Below the pieces are notes generated by a model. The model worked only from the letters and a program-made list of their open reading frames with translations, made no database searches and was not told the origin of the DNA. From Cribrihabitans_A pelagius (lineage in GTDB: Bacteria; Pseudomonadota; Alphaproteobacteria; Rhodobacterales; Rhodobacteraceae): a stretch of DNA of 64,000 bases. The position numbers and the translations under genes are program-made. The stretch is from NCBI RefSeq assembly GCF_048820915.1, contig NZ_JBMERR010000013.1, positions 76,624-140,623 on the forward strand. The letters are read 5' to 3'. This document shows, one piece after another, positions 34,733-42,201 of the stretch (its first letter is position 1; every line of letters begins with the position of its first letter).

Positions 34733-34984
34733 TTATCCGAATTTCAGTTTGGCCGCGACGATCGCCAGAACGGCAGTCACGGCGCAGATGTTCGCCAGGA
34801 TCAGCGGCCAGTCGCCGAGCATAAGCCCATAGGCCAGCCACAGGGTGACCGTGGCCAGGAACATCAGGTTAGAGGGCAATGACAGCCCGGCGGTGTCACG
34901 GCTGGCCCAGGCTTTCCAGGCCTGGGGGATCCAGCAGACCGTGCCGAGGAATGCTGCGAAGTAGCCGACGTAAGGCGCGATCAT
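34733..34984 (-). CDS. SemiSWEET-type transporter (PQ-loop half transporter)
   Basis: This protein has 83 residues and three membrane helices. The PQ motif (WIPQAW, Pro20-Gln21) lies in the first helix, and the LSLPSNLMFLATVTLWLAYG segment matches SemiSWEET sugar transporters, which work as dimers in the inner membrane. Here it lies between two saccharopine dehydrogenase genes, so its cargo may not be a sugar. Its ATG directly follows the TGA of a 24-codon remnant frame, which would couple its translation. Confidence 0.85.
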   Translation of the reverse strand: MIAPYVGYFAAFLGTVCWIPQAWKAWASRDTAGLSLPSNLMFLATVTLWLAYGLMLGDWPLILANICAVTAVLAIVAAKLKFG

Positions 34985-35059
34985 TCAGCTGTGTGCTCCA
35001 AGGTGGCGGCGCGGGCCGGGGATGCCGGAGAGGCCGGTGCCGCAGCGGTGAAGTGTCAT
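34985..35059 (-). pseudogene. 24-codon remnant duplicating the start of the LYS9-like gene
   Basis: On the minus strand the frame begins ATG at 35059 and reads MTLHRCGTGLSGIPGPRRHL before a TGA at 34987-34985. The neighbouring gene starts MTIHWCGTGLSAIPGLRRLL. At the nucleotide level 50 of the first 60 bases agree. The stop abuts the ATG of the SemiSWEET gene. It is either a fossil duplication or a translated leader. Confidence 0.7.
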
Positions 35060-35151
35060 TTTTTGTCTTCGTAAGCCGTCGTGTTTGCGGGAGCGCTGGC
35101 AGTTCAGGTGTCCCCCTGCCGGCAGGCCGGGCGGGCGCTGTCCTTACCGCG

Positions 35152-36201
35152 TTACGGCAGGTGCTGTTCGAATACTGTTCTGGCCCGGCCCCAGACGCCG
35201 CTCTCCAGATCGGTGAGCGTCAGCAGCGAAGGCAGGAGCTGGGCGGCGTAGTCCTCGGAGCTTTCGACCGGCAGCATCGAGGGCAGGTTGTCGATTGCCA
35301 TCACGTCGAGCACCGGGTTGTCCGCGACGCGCAGGGCGGGATGCTCCCAGGTGGTGGCGCGATCGTAGACCGGCACCGGGTTGTAGTCGCTGTCGGGATC
35401 GCAGGCGACATCGCCGATCACGCTGAGCGCGCGGGGCATGGCCAGGGTTTCACGGGGAACAAATACCGGCGTGCCGGGGCGCGCGAAGATGCAGTTGAGA
35501 AACAGCCCGTGCTCTAGGATCTCCGGGAAGGGGCCGCCGCGGGCGGTCTCTGCCATGTCCCACTTGGTGGTCTGAACCCCTGTCGCTTCGCAGAGGTCGG
35601 CAGCACCCTGGCCGACCCGGCCGAGCGCGCCGATCACGATGGCGGAGGGGCGGGCCTTGTCCAGCGCGTCCAGCTCGGCGCCCAGCTCGGTCAGGAGCGC
35701 ATCCTTGCCGGGGTAGATGCCGACCGGGCCGCAGATCTCGCCGCGCTGCTGGGCAGCCCAGCACTTGAGTGCGACGGCGGCCCCGGCATAGCCCGCCCAA
35801 TAGCCGAAGGCAGCGACCCGGCGGCCGTCTTTGTCTACCAGGTACTCAAGATCGTAAAGCGAGCCGCCGCCCGCCTTGAACCGCTTCAGCAGCGCCTGGC
35901 CGGAGCGCTGGCCCTTGAAGGCATGGCCGAACATGATGTGGCGGTGCCTGAGCGGGGTGCCGTCTTCGGGCAGCTCCTTCAGGCCAAATATGATGGCGTC
36001 CGCCGGGGCTTCGGCCCAGGAATTCTCGGGCGCAATTTCGCAGCCTGCATCAATGTAGCCCTGCAGCGGGATCGCCCGGACCGAGCTCTCCTCCACCGTG
36101 ACCTTGATGCCGCCTGACAAGAGCGCCCGGGCGCCCTCCGGGGTCAGGCCCGCGCGTTCTTCATTGGGGCGCTGTTCGGCCCGTACCCACAGATGCGTCA
36201 T
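35152..36201 (-). CDS. saccharopine dehydrogenase (LYS1-like, lysine-forming)
   Basis: This 349-residue protein resembles fungal-type Lys1 and alanine dehydrogenase relatives: LWVRAEQRPNEERAGLTPEGA at the start, then a conserved FGHAFKGQ, then YDLEYLVDKDGRRVAAFGYWAGYAG. The NAD-binding part holds IVIGALGRVGQGAADLCEATG. It joins or splits lysine and 2-oxoglutarate as saccharopine in the cytoplasm. It is separated from the GST gene by 15 bases, and from the SemiSWEET/LYS9-like genes by a gap holding the remnant start. Confidence 0.92.
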   Translation of the reverse strand: MTHLWVRAEQRPNEERAGLTPEGARALLSGGIKVTVEESSVRAIPLQGYIDAGCEIAPENSWAEAPADAIIFGLKELPEDGTPLRHRHIMFGHAFKGQRSGQALLKRFKAGGGSLYDLEYLVDKDGRRVAAFGYWAGYAGAAVALKCWAAQQRGEICGPVGIYPGKDALLTELGAELDALDKARPSAIVIGALGRVGQGAADLCEATGVQTTKWDMAETARGGPFPEILEHGLFLNCIFARPGTPVFVPRETLAMPRALSVIGDVACDPDSDYNPVPVYDRATTWEHPALRVADNPVLDVMAIDNLPSMLPVESSEDYAAQLLPSLLTLTDLESGVWGRARTVFEQHLP

Positions 36202-36216
36202 CGTCTTCCTCTTCCC

Positions 36217-36831
36217 TCAGATCATTTCCCGGGCCTGCAGGCGCTGCATCGAGGCGCGGGCCTGCATCGCTGCCATGAACTCCGCGATGCGGGGGTAATC
36301 CTCAACCTTCACCCCGTCGCCGTCCAGCCAGGTGCAGACCACATACAGGTAGCAGTCGGCAAGGCTGAGCTCCTCGCCCAGCACAAACGGTCCGCGCAGC
36401 CCGTATTGGCTGATGTAGGCGCAGGAGGCCGCCATGGTCTTGGGCACCTGGGCCTGCATGTCCTTCCAGCTCGCGCGTTCCCTGGCCCAGCGGGCGCCGC
36501 GCAGGCGGTGGGCGTGGTTCACATGCATGGTGGAGGCAAGGTAATACATCACTTCCCGCATCCGGGCACAGAGCAGCGGATCGGCGGGGCGCAGCCCGGC
36601 CTCTGGCGCCAGGTCGGCGATATAGTCCAGCAGCGCGCCGGTCTCGGTCAGGATGCCGCCCTCCACCGCGAGCGCGGGCACCCGGCCCTTGGGGTTGATC
36701 TGGGCGTAGGCGGAACTGGCCTGTTCCTTGGCGGCGAAATCTATCTTCACGGCCTCGTATTCCAGCCCGGCCTCCTCCAGCGCAAGCGCCACGGCCACGG
36801 AGATGGTGCCGGGAGCGTAGTAGAGCTGCAT
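36217..36831 (-). CDS. glutathione S-transferase family protein
   Basis: The N-terminal thioredoxin-like domain of 204 residues reads LYYAPGTISVAVALALEEAG, with the cis-Pro motif GRVPAL and GGILTETGALLDYIA. The C-terminal helical domain (about 90-200) carries LSLADCYLYVV, the N-capping region. A serine following the PGT motif could be the activating residue. The substrate is unknown. It lies 15 bases upstream of the LYS1-like gene and could handle reactive aldehydes such as allysine, which is only a guess from position. Confidence 0.9.
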   Translation of the reverse strand: MQLYYAPGTISVAVALALEEAGLEYEAVKIDFAAKEQASSAYAQINPKGRVPALAVEGGILTETGALLDYIADLAPEAGLRPADPLLCARMREVMYYLASTMHVNHAHRLRGARWARERASWKDMQAQVPKTMAASCAYISQYGLRGPFVLGEELSLADCYLYVVCTWLDGDGVKVEDYPRIAEFMAAMQARASMQRLQAREMI

Positions 36832-36870
36832 GTGGTGTCCTCCCTGTATGTTCTGCCGGCGCCGCGCCGT

Positions 36871-37521
36871 TCAAAGATGGGTCTGAGCGAAGTGGCGGTC
36901 GGGGGCGTCCAGATGCGGCACCGCGTTGAACAGCACCGGACTCAGCTGGCCGCCAATCGGGAACAGCCGGTGCATCGACGTGTTCATAATCGCCAGCGCC
37001 AGCCGCGCCATGCCGCCGGTGTCCAGGCCCATCGCCTGCCGCATCGCCATGGCAATCAGCCCGCCCGACGTAATGACCAGCGCCGGAACGTCGCCCTCCG
37101 AAATCTCCTTGAGCGCAGCTTGCGTGCGGGTCTCGAACGCGGGCCAGGTTTCGTAAGGATCCCGGATGCGGCCCTGCGACCAGGCCTCAAAAACCTGCGG
37201 CAGATGCGCGGCAAAGCCTTCGCGTTCCTCGGGGATGGGCAGCCCATGCTGGTCCTGCATCGCCTGGGCGAGGGTGAAATACTCCATTTCGTTCAGCCGG
37301 GCATCCTGGACAGCTTCCGCATAGCCCATGGAGCGGGCGGTCTCCACGTGGCGGGAGAGGGTGCCGCAGTAAACGCGGGAGTAGCGGCTGCCGCTGTCGC
37401 GCAGATGCGCGCCAAGCCAAGCCGCCTGCTGGTGGCCGAGGTCGCTGAGCCGGTCGTAGCTTGCCTCGTCGCGGGCTTCGGTATTGGCCTGGCCGTGGCG
37501 GATCAGCGTGATGTGGGTCAT
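36871..37521 (-). CDS. histidine phosphatase family protein
   Basis: The protein begins ITLIRHGQANTEARDE, the phosphoglycerate-mutase-like RHG motif with the phosphorylated histidine at His9. A second conserved arginine lies in YCGTLSRHVETA, and the second catalytic histidine should be near VITSGGLIAMAM, where a glycine replaces the usual histidine of the GH pair. That replacement makes catalytic strength uncertain. The length is 216 residues. It is probably cotranscribed with the GST gene 39 bases downstream. Confidence 0.85.
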   Translation of the reverse strand: MTHITLIRHGQANTEARDEASYDRLSDLGHQQAAWLGAHLRDSGSRYSRVYCGTLSRHVETARSMGYAEAVQDARLNEMEYFTLAQAMQDQHGLPIPEEREGFAAHLPQVFEAWSQGRIRDPYETWPAFETRTQAALKEISEGDVPALVITSGGLIAMAMRQAMGLDTGGMARLALAIMNTSMHRLFPIGGQLSPVLFNAVPHLDAPDRHFAQTHL

Positions 37522-37677
37522 GCGTGCGGCGTCCTACTGTTTCGGCGCCAAGTCTTAAGGGAGGTTCCGGGCGGAGGGAAGGGAGCATGGTCCGGCGGGC
37601 GCGGCCGGGCGGAAAATCCGGGTTGAGGCACCGGTGCGCGCGGCGCAGAGTGGCGCTGTCAGAACGGAGGTTTCGCG

Positions 37678-38889
37678 ATGTCTTTTAACCCGTCTCTCAA
37701 CCCAGAGCGGTTTCTTGAGGATCTGCACCAGCTGCGCAGCTTCGGCGCGGCGGGCGTGGGCAAGGGCGTGGTGCGGCAGGCCTATTCCGAGGCCGATATT
37801 GCCGCGCGGCAGTGGCTGGCGGGGCGCATGGAAGACGCAGGGCTGGAGGTGCATCTCGACCCGCTGGGCAACCTCTTTGGTCTCGGGGGCGAACGCTCCC
37901 TGCTTCTGGGCTCGCACAGCGACAGCCAGCCCGAGGGCGGCTGGCTTGACGGTGCGCTGGGCGTGATTGCCGGGCTGGAGGTCGCCCGCGCCGCAAGGGA
38001 GGCAGGCGGGCCGCCGGTCTCCTGCGTCAGCTTCCAGGACGAGGAGGGCCGCTTTGGCGTGCTCACCGGCTCGGAGGTCTGGACCGGCAAGCTGCCGCTG
38101 GCGGAGGCCGATGCGTTTTCTGACAGCAGCGGCGCCACCCTGGCCGCGGCGCGGGCGGGGATGCCGGGGCGGGCAGAGGGTTTTCTGCCGCCGGAGCGTT
38201 TCAGCGGGTTCCTGGAGATGCATATCGAGCAGGGCCCGGCGCTGGACGAAAGCGGCGAGCGGCTGGGCGTGGTGAGCGATATCGTTGGCATCCGCGACAT
38301 GCGGATTGCCTTCGAGGGCCGCCAGAACCATGCGGGCACTACCCCGATGCATTTGCGCCGCGATGCGTTTCAGGCGCTGTCGGCTTTCAGCACGGAGCTG
38401 AACCGGCGCTTTGCGGATTTGGTGACGCCGGCGACGGTCTGGACCATCGGCCATGTGGCGCTGCACCCCAATGCGGCCTCTGTGGTGCCGGGCCGGGTGG
38501 TGTTTTCGATGCAGTGGCGTGACGGCGATGCGGCACGGCTGGCGCGGATGGAGGCGGTGATTGCGGAGACGGCCGGAGAGGTTGCCGCGCAATATGGCAT
38601 CACCGCGGAACTTGGGCCGGTGATGGGGATCGAACCGGCGGCGATGGACGCGCGCTTCCAGGCGCAACTCAGCGCGGCGGCGGAGGCGCTGGCGCCGGGG
38701 AAATGGCGCAAGATGCCCTCGGGCGCGCTGCATGATGCGGCCAATCTGGCGCGGGTAATGCCGGCGGGGATGCTGTTTGTGCCGTCGATCGGCGGCATCA
38801 GCCATGCCTTTGACGAGGACACCGGCGAGGACGATCTGGTGCTGGGGCTGAAGGTGCTGGACCAGGCAGCGCGGGCGCTGGCGGGGTGA
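37678..38889 (+). CDS. Zn-dependent hydantoinase/carbamoylase family amidase (M20)
   Basis: This 403-residue dimetal amidase hydrolyses N-carbamoyl amino acids or related ureido compounds. Metal and active-site motifs are in order: GSHSDSQPEGGWLDGALG (His and Asp), FQDEEGRFG (Glu-Glu), FLEMHIEQGPAL (His), NHAGTTPM and GALHDAANLARVMPAGMLF. Candidates are L-carbamoylase, beta-ureidopropionase, ureidoglycolate or allantoate hydrolases; the sequence alone does not decide. It is divergent from the histidine phosphatase gene. Confidence 0.92.
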   Translation: MSFNPSLNPERFLEDLHQLRSFGAAGVGKGVVRQAYSEADIAARQWLAGRMEDAGLEVHLDPLGNLFGLGGERSLLLGSHSDSQPEGGWLDGALGVIAGLEVARAAREAGGPPVSCVSFQDEEGRFGVLTGSEVWTGKLPLAEADAFSDSSGATLAAARAGMPGRAEGFLPPERFSGFLEMHIEQGPALDESGERLGVVSDIVGIRDMRIAFEGRQNHAGTTPMHLRRDAFQALSAFSTELNRRFADLVTPATVWTIGHVALHPNAASVVPGRVVFSMQWRDGDAARLARMEAVIAETAGEVAAQYGITAELGPVMGIEPAAMDARFQAQLSAAAEALAPGKWRKMPSGALHDAANLARVMPAGMLFVPSIGGISHAFDEDTGEDDLVLGLKVLDQAARALAG

Positions 38890-38939
38890 TGCTGGCAGGG
38901 TGACGGGTCCGGCGGAAGCTGTCGCGCGCTCGGACTGCG

Positions 38940-39008
38940 GGGCGCTCCCGCCTGTTCCGGGGCATTCACGGAATGCCCCGTCCCCGTTGGGCCGGGCGCC
39001 GCTGGCGC
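38940..39008 (+). repeat. variable-hairpin repeat, copy A
   Basis: Box 1 GGGCGCTCCCGCC (38940-38952) is followed by hairpin 1 with 10-base arms CGGGGCATTC / GAATGCCCCG (38958-38980), box 2 GTTGGGCCGGGC (38986-38997) and hairpin 2 GCGCC / GGCGC (38996-39008). It fills the gap between two convergent genes. Confidence 0.7.
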
Positions 39009-39017
39009 GGCGCGGCC

Positions 39018-39245
39018 TCAGGCGCGTCCGTAGCCCCGCCTCAGCATCCGGTCGCGATGCCGGTCGGCGGCGAGGGACGCCTCACGCAGGTTGCCGTAGA
39101 TATTGATGACCGAGTGCCCGTTGCCGCCCGCCATGCCCCATTCGCGCACCACCGAGACCTCGGAAAACAGGTTCATCGCCAGCTCGATCCGGTAGAATCG
39201 CGGCGGGTGCGAGGGCGCTTGGCTGTAGAGCAGACAGGTGGCCAT
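39018..39245 (-). CDS. WGR domain protein
   Basis: This small 75-residue protein consists almost entirely of a WGR-like fold: RFYRIELAMNLFSEVSVVREWG (split here by family convention after RFYRIELAMNLF) and then NINIYGNLREASLAADRHRD-like helices. The signature tryptophan-glycine pair is in REWGMAGG, with Met instead of the usual Arg. WGR domains occur in nucleic-acid-related proteins such as PARPs. The function of stand-alone bacterial copies is unknown. The ATG at 39245 is chosen because upstream codons show no homology. Confidence 0.8.
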   Translation of the reverse strand: MATCLLYSQAPSHPPRFYRIELAMNLFSEVSVVREWGMAGGNGHSVINIYGNLREASLAADRHRDRMLRRGYGRA

Positions 39246-39350
39246 GGCGCCGAGTCTAGGCCGGGCGATTCGCTGCGGCAAGCTTTTCTGCGCCCGGACA
39301 TCGGGCCGGGAGGAGGGAGGCGCCGGAAGGGCTGGCGGGCCGCGGGCGGC

Positions 39351-40055
39351 TCAGAGCCACTCCACATCGCCGAGGAAGATATAGCCCGCGCCGTAGATCG
39401 TTTTGATCAGGCGGGGGTTCTTGGGATCCTCGCGCAGCTTGGTGCGCAGGCGCGAGATGCGCACGTCCATCGCGCGGTCGAAACTGTCGCCTGCCGCGCC
39501 GCCCAGAGTTTCTTGCATCTGGGCGCGCGATATCAGCCGCTTGGGGCTTTCCAGGAACAGCCGCAGCACTTCGGCCTCGGCCTGGGAAAAGGGGGTTTCA
39601 ACACCTGTCTCGTCCTCCAGCACGAAACGGCCGAAATGCGCGGTCCAGCCGGAGAACCGCGCGGTCTCCCCCGAGGGCGCCGCCGCGCGCGGGCCGCCGC
39701 GCAGGCGGGCGCGGATGCGGGCCACGACCTCGGTGGGGTCGAAGGGTTTGGTGATGTAGTCATCCGCGCCCAGTTCCAGCCCTGTGACCCGGTCCTGCAC
39801 CTGGGCGCGGCCGGAGATGATGATGACCGCGGCGCCCTGTTCCAGCGCCAGCCTATGCACCAGCGCCAGCCCGTCGGTGTCGGGCAGCGACAGGTCGACC
39901 AGGCAGACGTCCGGCGTCACCCGTTTCAGCGAGGCTTCGAATTCGCGGGCGCGGGAAAAGCTCTGGGTGCGGAAGCCCGCCTCCTCCAGCGTGTCAGTGA
40001 GGATGCGGCGGATTTCGGGCTCGTCGTCCAGAATGGTGACCAGGGGTGAAGTCAT
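39351..40055 (-). CDS. OmpR/PhoB-family response regulator
   Basis: The receiver domain (residues 1-120) has acidic residues Asp10/Asp11, phospho-acceptor Asp54 (LVDLSLPDTDG) and KPFDPTEV with the conserved lysine. The C-terminal winged helix (about 140-234) ends with MDVRISRLRTKLREDPKNPR and IKTIYGAGYIF, the OmpR DNA-binding signature. The ATG at 40055 overlaps the stop of the sensor kinase gene (ATGA), so the two are a translationally coupled pair. The signal is unknown. Confidence 0.94.
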   Translation of the reverse strand: MTSPLVTILDDEPEIRRILTDTLEEAGFRTQSFSRAREFEASLKRVTPDVCLVDLSLPDTDGLALVHRLALEQGAAVIIISGRAQVQDRVTGLELGADDYITKPFDPTEVVARIRARLRGGPRAAAPSGETARFSGWTAHFGRFVLEDETGVETPFSQAEAEVLRLFLESPKRLISRAQMQETLGGAAGDSFDRAMDVRISRLRTKLREDPKNPRLIKTIYGAGYIFLGDVEWL

Positions 40056-41953
40056 GCGGCGGGCTCCGGGGTGATCAGCTGCGACAGCTGGCGGGCGGTG
40101 AAGGGTTTGCGCAGCACGGGGCCGTATTTCAGGGCCGCGCGGTGCAGCGGATCGGTGGGCGGCAGCGAGGTCATCAGCACGCAAGGCAGCGCGGAGCCTT
40201 CCAGCCGGGCGGCGAGATCGACGCCGGTGGCCTCGCCCTCCAGCCGGATGTCGGAGAGCACCAGCGCGATGCCGGGAATATCGGCAGTGAGCGCCGAAGC
40301 TTCGTCGACGCTGGTGGCCTCCACCACCGAAAACCCAAGCGAAATCAGCATGTCGCGGAAGGTGGCGCGCAGCTCCTCGCTGTCTTCGGCCAAGAGCGCG
40401 ATGCCGCCCTGCGCATCGGGCGCGGGGCGGAAGGGGAGGCGCAGGGTGACCGACGCGCCCGAGGGCGTGTTGCCGATGCGGATGTCGCCGCCCGCGGATT
40501 TCGCCATGTCGTAGACGGTCGGCAGGCCCAGGCCCGAGCCTTCGCTGCCCTTGGTGGTGAAGAAGGGGTTCAGCGCCTTCTCCAGCGCCTCGGGAGAGAA
40601 GCCGGGGCCGGTGTCGCTGACCGTGATCTCGACCCAGGTCTGGCCGATGGCATGGGCGCTGAGGGTGATCTGGCCGCTGGTGCCGCAGGCGTCGCGGGCG
40701 TTCAGCAGGAGGTTCAGCAGCGCGTCCTGCAGCTTGCCGCCATCCAGGAGCAGGGTGACGTCCGGCATGTTGTCGAGCACGGAAAGCCCGATCCCCTGCG
40801 GCAGGGTGGGTGAGGCGAGGATCTTCAGCTCGGCCAGCAGCGCGTGCATGTCGGTGGCCTGCGGGCGCAACCCGCGCTGGCTGGTCATGCCGGCGATCCG
40901 GTTCAGCAGGCGGCCGCCGCGGCGCGCCGCCGAGAGCGTGCCCTGGACCAGCTCCGCCGCTTCGTCCTCCAGCGCCATCTTTTCCAGCTTGCCCTGCATG
41001 CCGAGGATGATGGTCAGCAGGTTGGAGAAATCATGTGCCAGCCCGCTGGTCATCTGCGCCGCCATCTCGCGCCGCCTTGCCTGTTGCAGGGCGACACGGG
41101 TCTGGGTTTCCTCGGTGATGTCCATCGACAGGATGTAGACGCCGCCCTGCCGGTCCGGGGTGAATGCAACGCGGATGCGGCGGCTGCTGTGGCTTTCGGT
41201 GAACTCGAACACCGGGTTGCCGCCCTTGTAGGCGGCCAGCAGATGCGGCTCGATCCGCGCGTAGGCGGCCTCGCCCAGGGCCTCGGCAATGTGCAGGCCG
41301 AGAATGTCGGAGGGCCGGCCGGGAAACACGCTGCTGAGACGGCGGTTGGTGAAGGTATAATATCCGTCGCTGTCCAGATGGGCGATATGGGCGGGCATCA
41401 TTTCGGTGGTGAGGCGGGTGCGGCGCTCGATCTCGGTGAGCTGCCGCTTGGCCTCCTCCAGCTGGATGATGGTGGCGGCGAGCTTGCGGTTAGCGGCCGA
41501 CAGCTCCTCGGTATGGGCGATCAGCTGTTCGGACATCTCCTCGGAGCGCGCGCGCAACAGCTGCTCGATGCGCTTGGTGCGGGTGATGTCGGTGTAGACG
41601 GTGACCCAGCCGCCCTGCGGCAGCGGCGCGCCCTCGATCGAAATCACCTGGCCGTTGGCGCGGCTGCGTTCGAGGTAATGCGGCACGAAAGCGCGGGCGG
41701 TCTCCACCCTGGTGCGCACGAAGTCATTGATATCCCCGACCGGGCCGTAATCGCCGCTTTCGGCAATGAATCGGATGGTGTCGTCGAACCGGGCGCCGGG
41801 GGTGACCAGCGCATCGGGCAGCGAGAACATCTCCTGAAACCGGCGGTTGCAGACGGCCAGCCGCAGGTCGTTGTCGTAGATCGACAGCGCCTGGGCGATC
41901 AGGTTCAGCCCGGCGGTGGTCATGCTGCTGTGTTGTTTGCTGGCTCTGTCCAT
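40052..41953 (-). CDS. PAS-containing hybrid sensor histidine kinase
   Basis: This 633-residue cytoplasmic kinase has no membrane segment. In order: a PAS-7-like domain (about 15-125), a coiled coil (about 130-190), a second PAS domain (about 195-295), a dimerisation/phospho-acceptor region with His307 in LAHDFSNLL, a catalytic ATPase (DALLNLLLNARDA, DTGPGF, GSGLGLPTVYDMAKSAGG) and a C-terminal receiver with Asp568 (VLSDIRLEG). It therefore feeds both its own receiver and the coupled OmpR-type regulator. GGGGGAG before the ATG at 41953 sets the start; the open frame extends upstream without homology. Confidence 0.92.
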   Translation of the reverse strand: MDRASKQHSSMTTAGLNLIAQALSIYDNDLRLAVCNRRFQEMFSLPDALVTPGARFDDTIRFIAESGDYGPVGDINDFVRTRVETARAFVPHYLERSRANGQVISIEGAPLPQGGWVTVYTDITRTKRIEQLLRARSEEMSEQLIAHTEELSAANRKLAATIIQLEEAKRQLTEIERRTRLTTEMMPAHIAHLDSDGYYTFTNRRLSSVFPGRPSDILGLHIAEALGEAAYARIEPHLLAAYKGGNPVFEFTESHSSRRIRVAFTPDRQGGVYILSMDITEETQTRVALQQARRREMAAQMTSGLAHDFSNLLTIILGMQGKLEKMALEDEAAELVQGTLSAARRGGRLLNRIAGMTSQRGLRPQATDMHALLAELKILASPTLPQGIGLSVLDNMPDVTLLLDGGKLQDALLNLLLNARDACGTSGQITLSAHAIGQTWVEITVSDTGPGFSPEALEKALNPFFTTKGSEGSGLGLPTVYDMAKSAGGDIRIGNTPSGASVTLRLPFRPAPDAQGGIALLAEDSEELRATFRDMLISLGFSVVEATSVDEASALTADIPGIALVLSDIRLEGEATGVDLAARLEGSALPCVLMTSLPPTDPLHRAALKYGPVLRKPFTARQLSQLITPEPAA

Positions 41954-42201
41954 GCGTCTCCCCCTGTCATGGCTAGCACCGCGCCCGTGCCGGGGCAAAC
42001 CGCCAAAGGGCCGCAGCGGCCGCCCTCCGCCTGCCCGTGTAACCACCTCTGATAAAGGGCAAAGTTGGCTGTTACAATTCGTAAGATTTGGGAAAACTTC
42101 AGGAAAAAGTTGACGGGCTAGCATGTGGACGTCCCTAATCGCGGCCAGAATCGCGTTTAGCGGTCAGTCCGGCGGCACAGCCGGAAAGGGAGGAAAGAAT
42201 T

